A stretch of 64,000 nucleotides of DNA from Peronospora farinosa (GCA_947646735.1 CANTFK010000164.1:434001-498000), one strand, 5' to 3'. Counted from the first letter of the stretch, positions 42,656-54,404 are shown. The notes: generated from the sequence alone by a model not told the origin. Made by a program: numbers and translations.

Positions 42656-44624
42656 ATGATCAAGTGGACACGTTTCTTGACGTTGGTTGCCGTAGCACTG
42701 ACTCCATCCGTCTCTGCCGACGTTGAGACACACGAGGTAAGAATGTATATCCCTAAAAACCTTTCTCTTTTCATATCAGAATGTATATATTCATTTTTGC
42801 AATAGTATACACCAGGTGAAGAAGTTGTTGTCTGGGTGAACAAAATCGGGCCATTTAATAATCCCCAAGAGACATATACGTACAATACACTGCCTTTCTG
42901 TCGTGCAAGTGGGGCAGAAGAGCCAGAGGCTCATGCATTGGGCATTGGGGAAATTTTAGAAGGCAATGAACTTTTTAATTCGGGTCAATTGATTAAATTT
43001 GGTGTAAACGCACGTAAAACAACACTCTGTGAACAAACACTCTCGGATGCCGATGCACTTCAATTTGGAGCAGCTGTGGATGAACATTACTGGTATCAAA
43101 TGAGTGTGGATGATTTACCGGTATGGGGTCTCGTGGGAAAAGTTATGAAACCGACCGATGATGTCGAAATTCTTAAATTATATCCCGTTGGAACTCGTGT
43201 ACTGTACACACACAAGAAATATTCGATTTCCTACAATGAAAAACACATTATTCACGTAAATTTGACGTATTCCGACGTACTAACGTCAATTTCATCCAAT
43301 AAAAAGGTGGCCTTTACGTACGAAGTCATGTGGACGGACACAAAAGTCCCATTTGAAGATCGGTTTGATCGGTATTTGGAAGATGAATTTTTTGAACATC
43401 AAATTCATTGGTTTTCGATTTTTAATTCGTTTATGATGGTTATTTTTCTCTGTGGTCTTGTGGCGCTTATTTTACTACGTACGCTTAAGAATGATTATGA
43501 ACGGTTTGCAGAAGATGATGCAGAAGAAATGATGATGGATGGCAAGTCGTTATTGTTGAAAAATGATGCAAATTCCGGCTGGAAATTGTTACATGGTGAT
43601 ATCTTTCGTGCTCCGTCGTATTTGCTGTTATTCACGGCATTGATTGGAACGGGAGCACAATTATTGGTGTTGTCAATCTGTCTCGTGCTTATTGCTATTG
43701 CCTCGTCGCTTTACATTGAACCAGGTGGTGTCGTGTCTGTAGGACTCACTGTCTATGCTTTTTCGTCACTGGCAAACGGATATGCAAGTGGTGCTTTTTA
43801 CCATCAGTTTTTCTACCCGCGTGTATCAAAGAACTGGATACGTGCCATGTGTTTGTCGTCAATGCTGCTTCCCATGGTTACATGTGTGACGGTATTTTTT
43901 ATCAATGCGCTGGCTGTGATTTATGGTACGACATATGCCATTCCGTTTGTGACGATCGTGCAGGTAATATTGGTGTGGTTCTTTGTTTCGTGCCCGCTTG
44001 CCGTTCTGGGGACAATTTTGGGTCGACATGGTGCCGCAAAGGCAGGTTTTCCGTGCCGTGTCAACAAGTTTTCCCGCGAAGTACCACAAGCGCGTTGGTA
44101 CTTGCGTCCACCAGTGTTAATTGCACTCACGGGTGTACTACCGTTCGGGTCGATCTTTATCGAGATGTACTTTATTTTTGCATCGTTCTGGAACTACAAG
44201 TTTTATTACGTGTATGGATTCATGCTGCTGGTGTTTATCATTCTGACGATTGTGACGCTCTGCGTAACCATCGTGTGCACGTACTTTTTGCTAAATGCTG
44301 AAAATTATCGATGGCATTGGACGTCTTTCGCGGCCGCGGGCAGCACTGGAATCTACGTTTTCATCTACGCCATCTATTTCTATTTTTTCAAGACCAATAT
44401 GTCAGGTTTCTTGCAGACATGTTTCTACTTTGGCTACATGTAAGTAACTGTTAGGCATCTGTATACATGTATGTATGTATGGATCATGATACTAACTGGT
44501 TACGTCTTTACTGATTTGTAGGGGACTGTTTTGTTTCGCGTTCTTTATCATGTGCGGCACCATCGGATACCTTGGCAGCAGTGTTTTTACTAAGCGCATC
44601 TATCGCAACATCAAGTGTGAGTGA
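42656..44624 (+). CDS. TM9SF: TM9SF / nonaspanin (EMP70) family membrane protein
   Basis: Exons 42656-42736, 42806-44439 and 44522-44624 (introns of 69 and 82 bp) give 605 residues. A cleavable signal peptide (MIKWTRFLTLVAVALTPSVSA) leads into a lumenal domain with YTPGEEVVVWVNKIGPFNN and TLPFC, as in the family, then nine membrane segments, starting with FMMVIFLCGLVALILL. The C-terminus GYLGSSVFTKRIYRNIKCE resembles the usual family tail with its Lys-containing retention signal. Family members reside in Golgi and endosomal membranes and affect protein sorting and adhesion. Length is close to the normal ~600-650. Exon 1 was chosen from the ATG in good signal-peptide context. Confidence 0.92.
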
Positions 44625-45369
44625 AGCGAGGAACGCGAGACCAGGCGTACTGTTGCGCAACCAAGACAAGAGCAGAAAGAGGATTAAAGGAGGGAAATTG
44701 GGTAGCGGTGGTAGAAAAAGTTGGATAATGAATAGTAAGCCACCGAGAACAGCAGGCCGTACTTGGTGAGTAGGTGTTGTGCAATCATGCGTTTTGCCGA
44801 CCCTTTGGTTTAGGCGATAGTCTAAAAATTCTTTTAGGCATGGCCGTAAAGCATTCGTTCCTGGACGTCTGTCGCAGGGTGAAGCAAAAATGCATTACAA
44901 ACGCGGCAACAAAATCTCTTCTGGTCTTTGACGCTTCCCACGCGGAGACGCAGACGACACCTCTGGACTGCCACTCTTTTGCTGCTCTGCAGCTCTGCTG
45001 CATGCGGCAGACGTCTTACGTGGTCAATTGAGACTGAAATCGCTCAAACTGAGAGTAGCGTCATCCGACCATGGAGAATGGGGTGTAAAAGGAGCTTCCA
45101 ACTAGTAGCGGCTCCGTCTCGCAGCACATTTAGGCAGTTGCAGTGGCTGCTGAATTCGAAAGTGAGACTGAGAACTCGAGTACGACAAGCGGTCAGCGAA
45201 ACCTCCGAGTTACATTGCCAACACTGGCTACAGTTGGTCTGTCTGCTGTGACGTGACCAGCGGCTCTCACATTGCTTCGATGTTCTCGATGGAAAAAGCC
45301 GAATTTCCTACGCTACTTGTAGCGTGCTGAGCTCCTGCTCGAAACCAAAGTGTCAGAGACTGCGACGAA
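44625..45369. other. Intergenic region between convergent genes
   Basis: About 745 bases between the 3' ends of the TM9SF gene and the GTPase-SH2 gene. Open frames here are short and without recognisable similarity. No feature can be supported. Confidence 0.45.
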
Positions 45370-48015
45370 TTAGTAAGAAGAGCCGCAATCGCATACACGT
45401 ACCAGGTTCATAACGATGCGGTTCCAGGCCTCCATATTCTTCACGAGCTGGCGCCATTGATTCTCAGCGTTGCTGCTACGCACCTGCTGCAGCTCACTCT
45501 TTTCCTGTGCCGCCTAGACATCAGTCAAGAAACGTGTCAAAAGAATGATCAATCTTAATCATCGCTACTCCTGGTTTCAAGCTCACCATTCTCAAAAGAG
45601 GATCAATGTCCTCGCACAAACTGATGTTGTCATCTCCATCTAGTATTCGAGACGTTAGCTTTCGACACATGTCAGACCTAGAAACCAACCGACTGCCTAC
45701 CTCCTTCAGGCGTGCTTATCTTCTGCTGCTCAGCTAAGTACGTCAATCGCTCGGCCAAGTGATCATAGAATTCGCCGCTTAACTCGTCGATACGGGTCTG
45801 TGGTGGAATTTTCACTTGCTCCTGGTCGGCTTGCAAGCCTGGTGTACGACGTGCTTTCTGAGGTGCTTTGGTGGGGGATGCCTGGCGACTGTTGCTGCTG
45901 CTGCTGCGACCACCTTGGGAGCTGCTTGATCCACTTCGTGTTCGTGTGCGCCAAATACTTGACGTCATTGGTGCTTCGGTAGGCGTAGCAGCATCAGTGC
46001 TCCCACATGGAGCACTTTCGTTCTCGAGCACCAGTTTGTGCTTGTTAACCACACTAAAATCCACGTTACGAGTAAACACAAGTCCGCGGTATGCGTAGCG
46101 CCGCACGCTTCGTAGGCATTTCCAAAGCGAGGTAAATGATGTCGCTAGCGATGCCTATCCGTGCAGAAAGTGGTGGTCGACTTAGTATCGCACAAGTTAA
46201 TCAGTTTGGATACCAGCAAGCTTACTCTTGATGAACCGATGTGATACCTCTGGTTCGAGAACTCGATAAGTACGTGGTGCACATGGTCAGGCCCCAGGTA
46301 AGACAGAACCAGTGTCTGGGCATCCTTGCGACGAAGCAAAAAGGTGCCTGGCTCTCGATTGCTACACAAATCGCAAACAGCAGTTAGAATCTAGCGTTTG
46401 ATCCATAGCTGCATATCAAAACACACTAGACGTACTCAAGAAGAGCTTCAGCATGACCTCGGCTGATACTGCCAGCGAAAAAATGCCACGCCTCTTGGTC
46501 ATTGCGTCGATCTCTTTCAGCTTTTTCTTCTTCTTTCCGTCGCTCAAGAACCTCCTCTAGTTTTTCTCGCCTACGAGACTCAGCTGCAGCGGCAGCATCC
46601 TCCTCTTCGTTAATTTGTCGCGAACCAGAAAATGGGAACTGAAATTCCTCAACCGACTCGGAATCATCATCCGTCTCGTCATTACCAAGAAGACTACTGT
46701 TAGTGGCACGGAGGTAGACGCCTTTGTCAGTACCCAGAATCCAGCTGCCACCGTACGTGGAGGCGCGGTTATCCGTACACAATGCAGTAGCAATCTGTGC
46801 ATTATCATCTTTTTTCTCTTCCTCGTCGTTCGCATTGAATCTCTCGTTTAGCGGTATCATATTCTCGTCTCGCGACAGCGTGGTAATAGCTTTTGTAGGG
46901 ATACGCAGCAAAGAAGTCGAAAACTGATGTAATGCATCATCAGTTTGGATGATTTCCAGTGGCGCCGGGTTCCCAGACGTCTCTAGAATCCCCTACAGAA
47001 AAAGAAGATGCAGAAGTTTTGTCAGCTACCAAAATCTATTGCTAGATCTGTTAAGGTATGAGTTTTACCTGTGGTCTTGTCAAACATCGGAGTCGGATGT
47101 GCTCCGTTGCAATACGATCTCTGCAGATAAACTCCACCATTCGGTCCAACGCGTCTCGAACAGCTGGATTTTGTTCATTCTCTCCAAAATTGGCCTTACC
47201 TACTGTCCACATCCATCCTTTATATCCTGCAGCCTACCATCATGGAGAAAAGAATTCTGTCCATTAGTTTTTCAATACTCAGCAATGACTTTTGAAACCT
47301 CTTACTCTTGCATAAGCAGCAATATCATCACTTGTCATGACCCGTTTCTGTAGTAAATCCGCCTTGTGCGAAAGAAGAAAACACGGTGTTTCTTTGGGTG
47401 ATAAATACTTGGCCAAACAATGTCGCCACTTGTCAAGAGCAGCAATTGAACTCACACGATGAACATTAAAGACAAAAAAATCCCATCCAAATCTTCACAC
47501 AATAGTGAATGTAAAGACGATCCACTAGTGTCCACCTCAGCACTTGAAACGTCCCATATATGAAGTAGTACTTCTTGTCCACAATGTGTGTACGTAATAG
47601 TACTAATATCGACACCAATAGTGGGCGTATATATTGTCGAGTAGGAACGATTTAACCACCGTCGGACAATACTTGTTTTACCCTATACAACGATCAAGTC
47701 AAATGTTTTTTAGAAATATTTCGAATCAGATTTTCATTTCATTTCATTATTGGATGTACGTACCACTGCTGATCCACCAACAAGAGCGAGTTTAAGTGCT
47801 GGTATTGGATTTAATCCATTCTCAGCTCGAAGTTTCGCCCAATGTCCAAATGATTCTTGAGAGACGCGAGTACTGTCTTTTTCTACATTTTCAGTGGAAC
47901 GTCGCGTAAAAAAAGACGAAGTATTATTTCCTTCACCTAAAAATGTCGAGGAAATCATTTTCATCCATTTTGAAGTAGCACTATCGGCCAATTCCACGGA
48001 CTCAGAACTTTGCAT
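45370..48015 (-). CDS. Rab-like GTPase fused to an SH2 domain and coiled coil (eight exons)
   Basis: Exons on the minus strand: 48015-47764, 47682-47306, 47233-47069, 46992-46436, 46361-46226, 46154-45701, 45639-45587 and 45513-45370. All introns are 60-81 bp GT-AG and all phases agree, except one missing base in a T7 run (47474-47480) in exon 2; with it, about 712 residues. Residues ~75-250 are a Ras/Rab-type G domain: GGSAVGKTS (P-loop), YTPTIGVD (switch I), WDVSSAE instead of DTAGQE, and SHKAD instead of NKxD. After an acidic, coiled segment comes an SH2 domain: WHFFAGSISRGHAEALL, GTFLLRRKD with the phosphotyrosine-binding Arg, HHVLIEF and SFTSLWKCL. The tail is Ser-rich with a C-terminal helix. 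It may couple phosphotyrosine binding to a GTPase switch (inference). Confidence 0.82.
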
Positions 48016-48095
48016 CTTTAATCAGCAATAAATTAGAAATGGAGTGAACTTTATACGTTTCTAATTAGATTGAAAATAGTCGTGCATCGGAGATA

Positions 48096-48190
48096 AGTGG
48101 TAGTAGTAGTAGTAATAATAGTAGTAGTCGAGTAGTAGTAGTAGTAATAGTAGAAGTAATAGTAGAAGTAATAGTAGAGGTAGTACTATA
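48096..48190. repeat. TAG/TAA trinucleotide microsatellite
   Basis: Imperfect (TAG)n/(TAA)n array lying between the promoter side of the GTPase-SH2 gene and the border of the inverted GH5 duplication. Confidence 0.85.
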
Positions 48191-48219
48191 ATGCAGACTT
48201 TTAATATCGGCCGATTATG

Positions 48220-50350
48220 CTCTGCTAGATCGATGGTCCAAATTGAAAAAACGACTAACAAGATGATGGTCAGAAATTCCCATTTTCGGAAGGCTACGCA
48301 TGCGATACCTTCATATTGATCCGCATGTGGCTGCAAACCGATGGCCAAGCCGTTGCTAAGGATACTGCTGGGTCTAGACTTACTATGGAGGCAATGGAAT
48401 ACGTAAATGCAGTTTCAAGTTGACCGTCTCACCCAGAATGGCATTAATGACTCCGTCAACCGAACACGGGTACGACACCACATCCCAAGAGCAAGAAATG
48501 CAACGATAGAGAAAGGAACAAATGCTAGTAAGGAAAGGAAACAACTCCTACCTTACTTGACCTTCGTGTCACTCTTCACTTTGACTGGAAAGCACGGGAA
48601 CATCTTTAGATTCTTGATCTTGTCCAGCGGAGCCATACCATCGAGGAAAACTTTGTTTGGTGTCAACCAGTCATCTTCCAGCAGACCCTCTGTGAAATGG
48701 CCCAAAGTGTCGGCCGGGTTGAACTGGTACGCACTCTCTGGGTTCAGGGACCACATGTAGGCTCCAGCGTAGTCTGCCTCGAGCATCAGTTCGATTTGGA
48801 AGTCCGTCGTGCGTTTCGTTGTAAGCAGCGGGTGGGCGTCTTTGCTGTAAAGACCAGCAAACTCGCCCATGACCAAAGCAGAGGTTGGGTTCTCAGTCAG
48901 CAAATAGCCAAACATCTTCTCCATGGTTTTCTCGATATTGTTTTTCAGAGTTTTATTGTCCAATTCGACGTAGTCTTCCAGTGCTCCTGTTTTGTCACGA
49001 GTGCCAGAGGCGTATAGGTACCAAGCCGGATCCACACCAGGGTTGTAGTAGTGCGGAGCATACACTAACTTATTCTTGACGTCAAAAGTGGGAGGATCGC
49101 TACCAGCATCAACAAGACCAGATCCCCACCAATCAAAGTAAGTTTTCTCTATCCCATTCAACGTAATGGTGCCCTGGCTAGCAATGCCTTCGACAAAACC
49201 CAGCCAGTTCGGGCACCCCTCCAGCATCCTGTTTCCTATCAGTGTCGATCCCTTTTGCCAATCCGGTGCTTTTCCTCCCCACGTACATTCGTACGGTTCG
49301 TTTTTCAGATCCAATCCAAGGATGTTCCAGTATTTGGGGCCACATAAGTTCTTTGTAAGAATGTCCACAGCCGACAAATATTCATCCTGTGTCACACCCA
49401 ATTTTTTACTGTACCATGCACCTCCTTGGATTCTCGGAGTTAAAGTGTGAAGACTGAGCATGACTGAAATTTTACGGTACCCAAGAGCTTGAACAGTTGT
49501 CTGGATCGTTGTAATGTACGATGTAATGTTAATAGCTCGGTTTGTGTCCGTATTGATGAGTGACTTTTCGGGTGCCGTGTTCTTGAGAATATTTGTGATA
49601 CAAATCGGTAAACGAACGCTATTGAATTTGTTACGAGACAAAAAAGCCGCTATCTCGTAGACAGATGTTCCATTGTTCATGTTTTCCCATAATCCAAAGG
49701 GTATAGCTAGTCCAGATTCCATTCCAAACCAACTAAGTCCTTTGATTCCAATTGGTACTTCCGTTCCATTCTTGGAAATTGCATAAATTTTACCCTTTTT
49801 ACTTTGATAATCAGGTAATTCACAGCCCATATCTGGATAGTGTTTCGGATTTCCAATTTGTCCATCGTCTGATATAAGAACATGATCATCGTTCAAACCG
49901 TCTTTAATTTTTCGACTTAATCGCTTGCGGTTCTCATACCGTTCATCATTGACTTTTGTTTTGTTATTCACAGTCATGGCGTTTATTGTAATGAGAGTCA
50001 CAGCACCTGCTACAAGAAGCAGTAGAAACAGGACACCAGGCCATGTTCGAAGACGACCTTTGTAGTCTCGAGTACGTTCTGGAGCTGCTCCAAGGTCTGG
50101 CTCTACTGCAAGAAGCTTCATCTCTGTCATACGTTGGCCACCAGGTCCATTACCATACACGGAACTATCGCGCTGCGCACCGGAATCAGTGAGACGTGAT
50201 GAGTCCATAACTTCATGCGTATAATCACTATTACGATAGGTCGAATGGATGCGGTCCATGAGAGGACGAGATATCTCGTGTGTCTCTGCCATTTTTTAGG
50301 TTATCAATTGGTCTACTTGGTTCAGAAATGACTTGGAAAGAGAGAGGGAG
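48220..50350 (-). repeat. Inverted duplicate of the GH5 copy 1 locus
   Basis: Reverse complement of about 33945-36070, covering the whole GH5 gene, about 330 bp downstream and about 60 bp upstream. The proteins differ at only two positions (Ile/Thr in TTIQT[I/T]VQ and Ile/Val before MGEF). Downstream differences are few, and homology falls off sharply near 48225 and 50350. Confidence 0.9.
48553..50292 (-). CDS. GH5 exo-1,3-beta-glucanase, type II membrane protein (inverted copy)
   Basis: 579 residues, intronless, essentially identical to the protein at 34006-35745 including the membrane segment, E332 acid/base and E477 nucleophile. It lies head-on to the cluster, separated by the TM9SF and GTPase-SH2 genes. 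With almost no coding or 3' divergence but an upstream region that has diverged beyond about 60 bp, the pair looks like a recent duplication or the product of gene conversion. Two different promoters for one enzyme could give different expression. Confidence 0.92.
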   Translation of the reverse strand: MAETHEISRPLMDRIHSTYRNSDYTHEVMDSSRLTDSGAQRDSSVYGNGPGGQRMTEMKLLAVEPDLGAAPERTRDYKGRLRTWPGVLFLLLLVAGAVTLITINAMTVNNKTKVNDERYENRKRLSRKIKDGLNDDHVLISDDGQIGNPKHYPDMGCELPDYQSKKGKIYAISKNGTEVPIGIKGLSWFGMESGLAIPFGLWENMNNGTSVYEIAAFLSRNKFNSVRLPICITNILKNTAPEKSLINTDTNRAINITSYITTIQTTVQALGYRKISVMLSLHTLTPRIQGGAWYSKKLGVTQDEYLSAVDILTKNLCGPKYWNILGLDLKNEPYECTWGGKAPDWQKGSTLIGNRMLEGCPNWLGFVEGIASQGTITLNGIEKTYFDWWGSGLVDAGSDPPTFDVKNKLVYAPHYYNPGVDPAWYLYASGTRDKTGALEDYVELDNKTLKNNIEKTMEKMFGYLLTENPTSALVMGEFAGLYSKDAHPLLTTKRTTDFQIELMLEADYAGAYMWSLNPESAYQFNPADTLGHFTEGLLEDDWLTPNKVFLDGMAPLDKIKNLKMFPCFPVKVKSDTKVK

Positions 50351-51486
50351 AGACGAACGCAATGATTACGCTTAGTGCATATCAGAAAAAAAACTCAAAT
50401 AGCAACAGATGATTGAAATAAATTCGAAGGTTGGAGGTCACTTGCAGTTGGGATGATAGCCAGTGAGGAGACGGTATAGAGCACATGCCATCATCATTTT
50501 ATTAGCAGCCTAAATATATATGAAAACAGCAAGTGTTGCATTGAATGGAGAAGATTTGCAGATAAACACTTGCTATCGCCATAAACTATTCACCCAGAAA
50601 CCGAGAAATTCTCGTTGTTTAGCGTACCTGCACTGCAATCCATGATAAGTCTAATTTCTGAACTTTTGACACGGGAAACGGTCAGTGGACGAGAGATAGT
50701 CATGATAGAGAATCTACATTGGAGACGAGGTTTTTTAATAACGATTGTAAAATGAAAAGACCCAAATTGTCTAAAGTATTTTGGCAGTAAGATAGAGACT
50801 TGTTCGGCTTCATTGCGCGTCATCCTGAAATCGGTCCGCTAGGATTTTCGTGCGGTACTCGGGTATGCTGTCAACTCGTCGACTGGCACAAGCCCCCAGA
50901 AAGCATTGGGTCAATTTTCGGGTAACGATTTGCCCGGTCAAGTGACCAATGAGCTTTTTTCCAGAGCGCTGCAGCGCAATCACATTCCCAAAACAGATGG
51001 GTCAAATGGTCTCCTTCCTGCCGCAGCAATCCGGTGTCTTTTTGCAACTATTGCGTTCGTTTCTCTCGGCGTGATACAGATTTAATTGTCTCGTCGCCAC
51101 CCGATACCCTGTCCAGACTTGATATGAAGTGAGACCAGTACTATGATCCTATACTTGCGTCAGCGTTTAGCAGAGCGCTGCGCATTGCCATTTATCCGTC
51201 GTTGCCGATGAAGAAAGGCGATCAATGAGAACCCAAAATTAACGTGGATCAATCCACGTACCAATGAATTTATATGAGTACACTATCGTACCCAATTTAT
51301 AATCAAACCTTACCGCATCTGGGATTAAGAAACTGATCAGCAACTTAGCAACTTCAACCCTCACCTGATGCGCGCCTGGCTGACGCAACGCACTGGCGTT
51401 TTTCTCAATAACGATGTTCATTGGTTAATAAAACACCCCCTCTGCTTCTGTCCTAGATCACTTGTATTTTGTATTGCCGCAATCAA
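50351..51486. other. Intergenic region with only weak open frames
   Basis: About 1.1 kb. A 77-codon minus-strand frame (50823-50593) starts MTRNEAEQVSILLPKYF and ends near possible splice sites, but no family was recognised and no convincing second exon was found. The rest holds the promoter of the inverted GH5 gene on its left side. Confidence 0.4.
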
Positions 51487-52776
51487 ATGCGTCGTCGTCC
51501 GCGTTCTTCTTCTTCTTCTCCTTCTTCTCCTCCTGCTACTACTTCTACTGACAATATCTTCTTTCGTTTACCATGTGCTTTACTCGTTGAATTTCTAGAT
51601 CTTCGTGAGGCGATAAATTTATTAAATACGAGTCCATGGCTTCGTTCAGATCGTGTTTTAACCTCTACAGCATTAGAAAAGACACGTTATGCCCAACATT
51701 TTCATCAAAAATGTGCTGCTGATTGGTGGCATTTAACACCCGCTTGGAAACTGGGATTTCAACATAATGAAAGTGAATGGGGAAGAAGAAGAAGAAGAAG
51801 AAGAAGAAGAAGAAGAAGAAGAAGGAGGAAGAGATCATACACTTGAAATATGGGAAGATTGTCATGTTCGAACAGCTGCTGGGAAAGAATTAACGTACTG
51901 GAAAGACACAGTACGGGATACACCACAATGGCAACATGTGCCTCTACTCTCGATCATTGATTTTATGGTCTCCAAGTTGTTACCACAGAGTTACATTACA
52001 TTTAAATATGCAGCTACTGTGTATACAGCGAGACCAGTGATTGTCAGACTTCATCCGCTTTGTGAGAGACAAGAAAAAGAGAGAAAAAAAGAGATGGACA
52101 GGATGCAAAAGATCAAAACATTGCACGTCGAATGTGTGAAGTTTTAGGTGCTGAGACTGGAAATGGTAAATTAACGTCACTCTTTGGACTTCATTGGGAG
52201 AATATGAAGGTGGATGTAGAGACAGGCAAAGTGACGTGTGGAGTCTGTCAATTGTATGCTCATGAAGTTGAAAAGTATCAGACAAAAGTAGCAGAAATGA
52301 TTAGTGAGTGGCGAGCAGCAGTGAAGGCGGAACTTCCTGGATGGAAAGAAAAGGGCATGCATCAGATGGAAATCGATCGTCGGACGTACGAGATGCGAGA
52401 AGATATGATCCCATACAGTGGTTTCTTTACGTCAAACGTTGCACGTCGCCATGGAGATATCATTATTCGCCACATTTGTTCCTACTGGACGACATTGGAC
52501 CATCTCAAGATCAATACACTCGAGTATCAACACGCGTCACAGCTCGTCGCTGCGTTAACTTCCGACATTAGGAAGCAGTGCCAGCATTTTTCGAAGATCA
52601 AGCAGGCGATGACGAACGCGTTTCCACGTGTAGCGAGAGTCCGTTACGAAGCCAATGAGATGGAATCTCCACCATTGACGAATTTGTGGCAGAATGCAGC
52701 TGTCACGGAGCTCGTTGCAGGTGTATCACATTCCGGATTCCTTTGTGGCATGCTATTCATTGAGAAGAATGTTTGA
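51487..52776 (+). CDS. F-box-like protein, frame interrupted at two homopolymers
   Basis: Three consecutive frames form one protein. 51487-51780 has a Ser/Pro-rich start, then FFRLPCALLVEFLDLREAINLLNTSPWL, which resembles an F-box. 51781-52085 has a Glu run from a (GAA)n tract, then RDHTLEIWEDCHVRTAAGKE. 52085-52776 has ARRMCEVLGAETGNG, then VTCGVCQLYAHEVEKY and YSGFFTSNVARRHGD. Passage between frames needs one base less at GGGG (51778-51782 region) and one more at an A7 run (about 52084). Both are homopolymers, so sequencing error is a likely cause. The C-terminal end is unsure, since another frame (52694-52882) is also open. F-box proteins recruit substrates to SCF ubiquitin ligases, but the assignment is weak. 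Confidence 0.5.
51780..51826 (+). repeat. (GAA)n trinucleotide repeat in the F-box-like gene
   Basis: About 14 GAA/AGA units. They encode poly-Glu in one frame and poly-Arg in another, at the place where the gene changes frame. Confidence 0.9.
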
Positions 52777-53164
52777 CCGTGCAGAGATCCATTGCAAGGT
52801 CCGACATACGGCGACAAGTTTATATGTTGTGCCGATCTGCTCATGCTGCCACTGGTCTACATGTATACATCGAGGTACGTGACATCCGTGGATTGAAGCA
52901 AAAACATGAAAGCTACGCTATAAAAAGTCAAGTGGTGCTCTGAAGTACATCGAGAAGGATTCGGCTAGAAAGAAGAAGATGAACGGAGAAAGTCTGCGGA
53001 CTTGCACGAAGTGAAATTAAGCTCCAAATAAAATTAGCTGCGAGCTAGACGTTGAGCATTGATCTCTAGCTTGCAGTATTTGTATTCATTAACCTGCAAT
53101 ACTAGAGACATATTCCTTCATCTCGTCGTGCCAATCAGTAGCAAAGGTTCACCATTTTGTAGGC

Positions 53165-54082
53165 ATGAAGAAGGGACGTATAGCAAGAGGATACACGTCT
53201 GCATCATTTGCCAGTGCTCTTGCAGTCATTTTCACACCCCAAAACGAAGTATGGAGATGTTTCGATGTCAAGTCGACACTGACACTCGTATATGTCGACA
53301 AAAAAGCTCGTCAAACGCTTCAAACATGGCTCGACGCAGTGGTACTCGATCTCTCACTGGGAAAAGAAGCACTGCCGATTCGAGTGCAGCTATCACCAAG
53401 CACCACTTTCGACACGCAACTCATTGCTGTCTTTAAACTGATGATGCCGTTCACTTACATTACATCCATTCAACTCCCTCTTGCCAGCATGCAGTACAAA
53501 TTACCACAAGACCTCTTGTCCAAGCAGCAAACTAAGAAACAATGGAAACAAGTGTGTCATGGACGACAAGTAAACGTCAGACTTGCAAAGTCCATTGGTA
53601 AAGGATGGGGTGTCTTTGCTACCGAGCAGATTCGACAAGGGGAATTTGTAGCTGAGTATACGGGTGAACTCATTTCATCCCGAGACATGCAACAACGTTA
53701 TCGAGATTGTTATGACCAAGAGGCACTGAATTATGTGTTATCATTACGGGAACATGTAGCTAAACGAGATCACTTGACATTGGATTTTGATATCGTACGG
53801 ACTAATGTGGATGCAACTTATAGTGGAAACTTGACTCGCTTTATCAACCACAGTTGTTCATCTAATCTAGACGTAAAGGCGATCCGAGTGGACTCGTACG
53901 TGCCGCGTCTGGCACTTTTTGCTCAAAAGTGCATTGAAAATGGCGAAGAATTGACAATTGATTATGGTGATGGAAGTTTAGAGAATGCAATGAATGGACA
54001 AGTTGAGACAAGAGGAAAAGGTCGAGCATGTCAATGCACAAGTCGCACGTGTCGAGGGTATTTGCCATTTGTATTGGAATGA
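53165..54082 (+). CDS. SET-domain protein lysine methyltransferase
   Basis: 305 residues. The N-terminal 140 residues are not recognised. The SET domain starts with GKGWGVFATEQIRQGEFVAEYTG-like sequence (about 145-165) and has NHSC at 228-231 in RFINHSCSSN, and GEELTIDYGD (260-269) with the catalytic Tyr. It ends with a post-SET cysteine group (CQCTSRTCRGY). This layout is that of histone lysine methyltransferases of the SUV39/SET2 type, which use S-adenosylmethionine. The ATG follows TTTTGTAGGC, which could be a 3' splice site, so an upstream exon is possible. The next gene (MYND) starts only about 60 bp downstream on the same strand. Confidence 0.85.
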   Translation: MKKGRIARGYTSASFASALAVIFTPQNEVWRCFDVKSTLTLVYVDKKARQTLQTWLDAVVLDLSLGKEALPIRVQLSPSTTFDTQLIAVFKLMMPFTYITSIQLPLASMQYKLPQDLLSKQQTKKQWKQVCHGRQVNVRLAKSIGKGWGVFATEQIRQGEFVAEYTGELISSRDMQQRYRDCYDQEALNYVLSLREHVAKRDHLTLDFDIVRTNVDATYSGNLTRFINHSCSSNLDVKAIRVDSYVPRLALFAQKCIENGEELTIDYGDGSLENAMNGQVETRGKGRACQCTSRTCRGYLPFVLE

Positions 54083-54142
54083 TTCGTCCAAACACCTTGC
54101 GTTTTGTAAGACTTGGTTTTCCAATTGACTGGTGAGCACGAG

Positions 54143-54365
54143 ATGGAGCTGGACAAGAGTTATGATCAAGTGTGTGAAGATGCAAGTGCTGCTGCTGAGA
54201 TGCGATTGTTGCAACATTTGAATCAGCACGGGGGAGATGTCTGGAGTATTGGCTCTGGATGTCACAATTGTCGTCAGAGAGTAGAGAATGCTAGCGAGCT
54301 AAAGGTGTGATGACGATCGACTGGAGCAGCTTTTGAATGACTTGTTGAGAACATCACTTAGTGTC

Positions 54366-54404
<39 letters not shown>

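Noticed and set aside
50593..50823. A 77-codon minus-strand frame starting MTRNEAEQVSILLPKYF
   Set aside because: It looks protein-like and ends near a GTACGC donor, but no family could be named and candidate second exons give short, unconvincing tails. Left as intergenic.
53862..54185. Minus-strand frames overlapping the SET and MYND genes
   Set aside because: They overlap well-supported coding exons and have no motifs.
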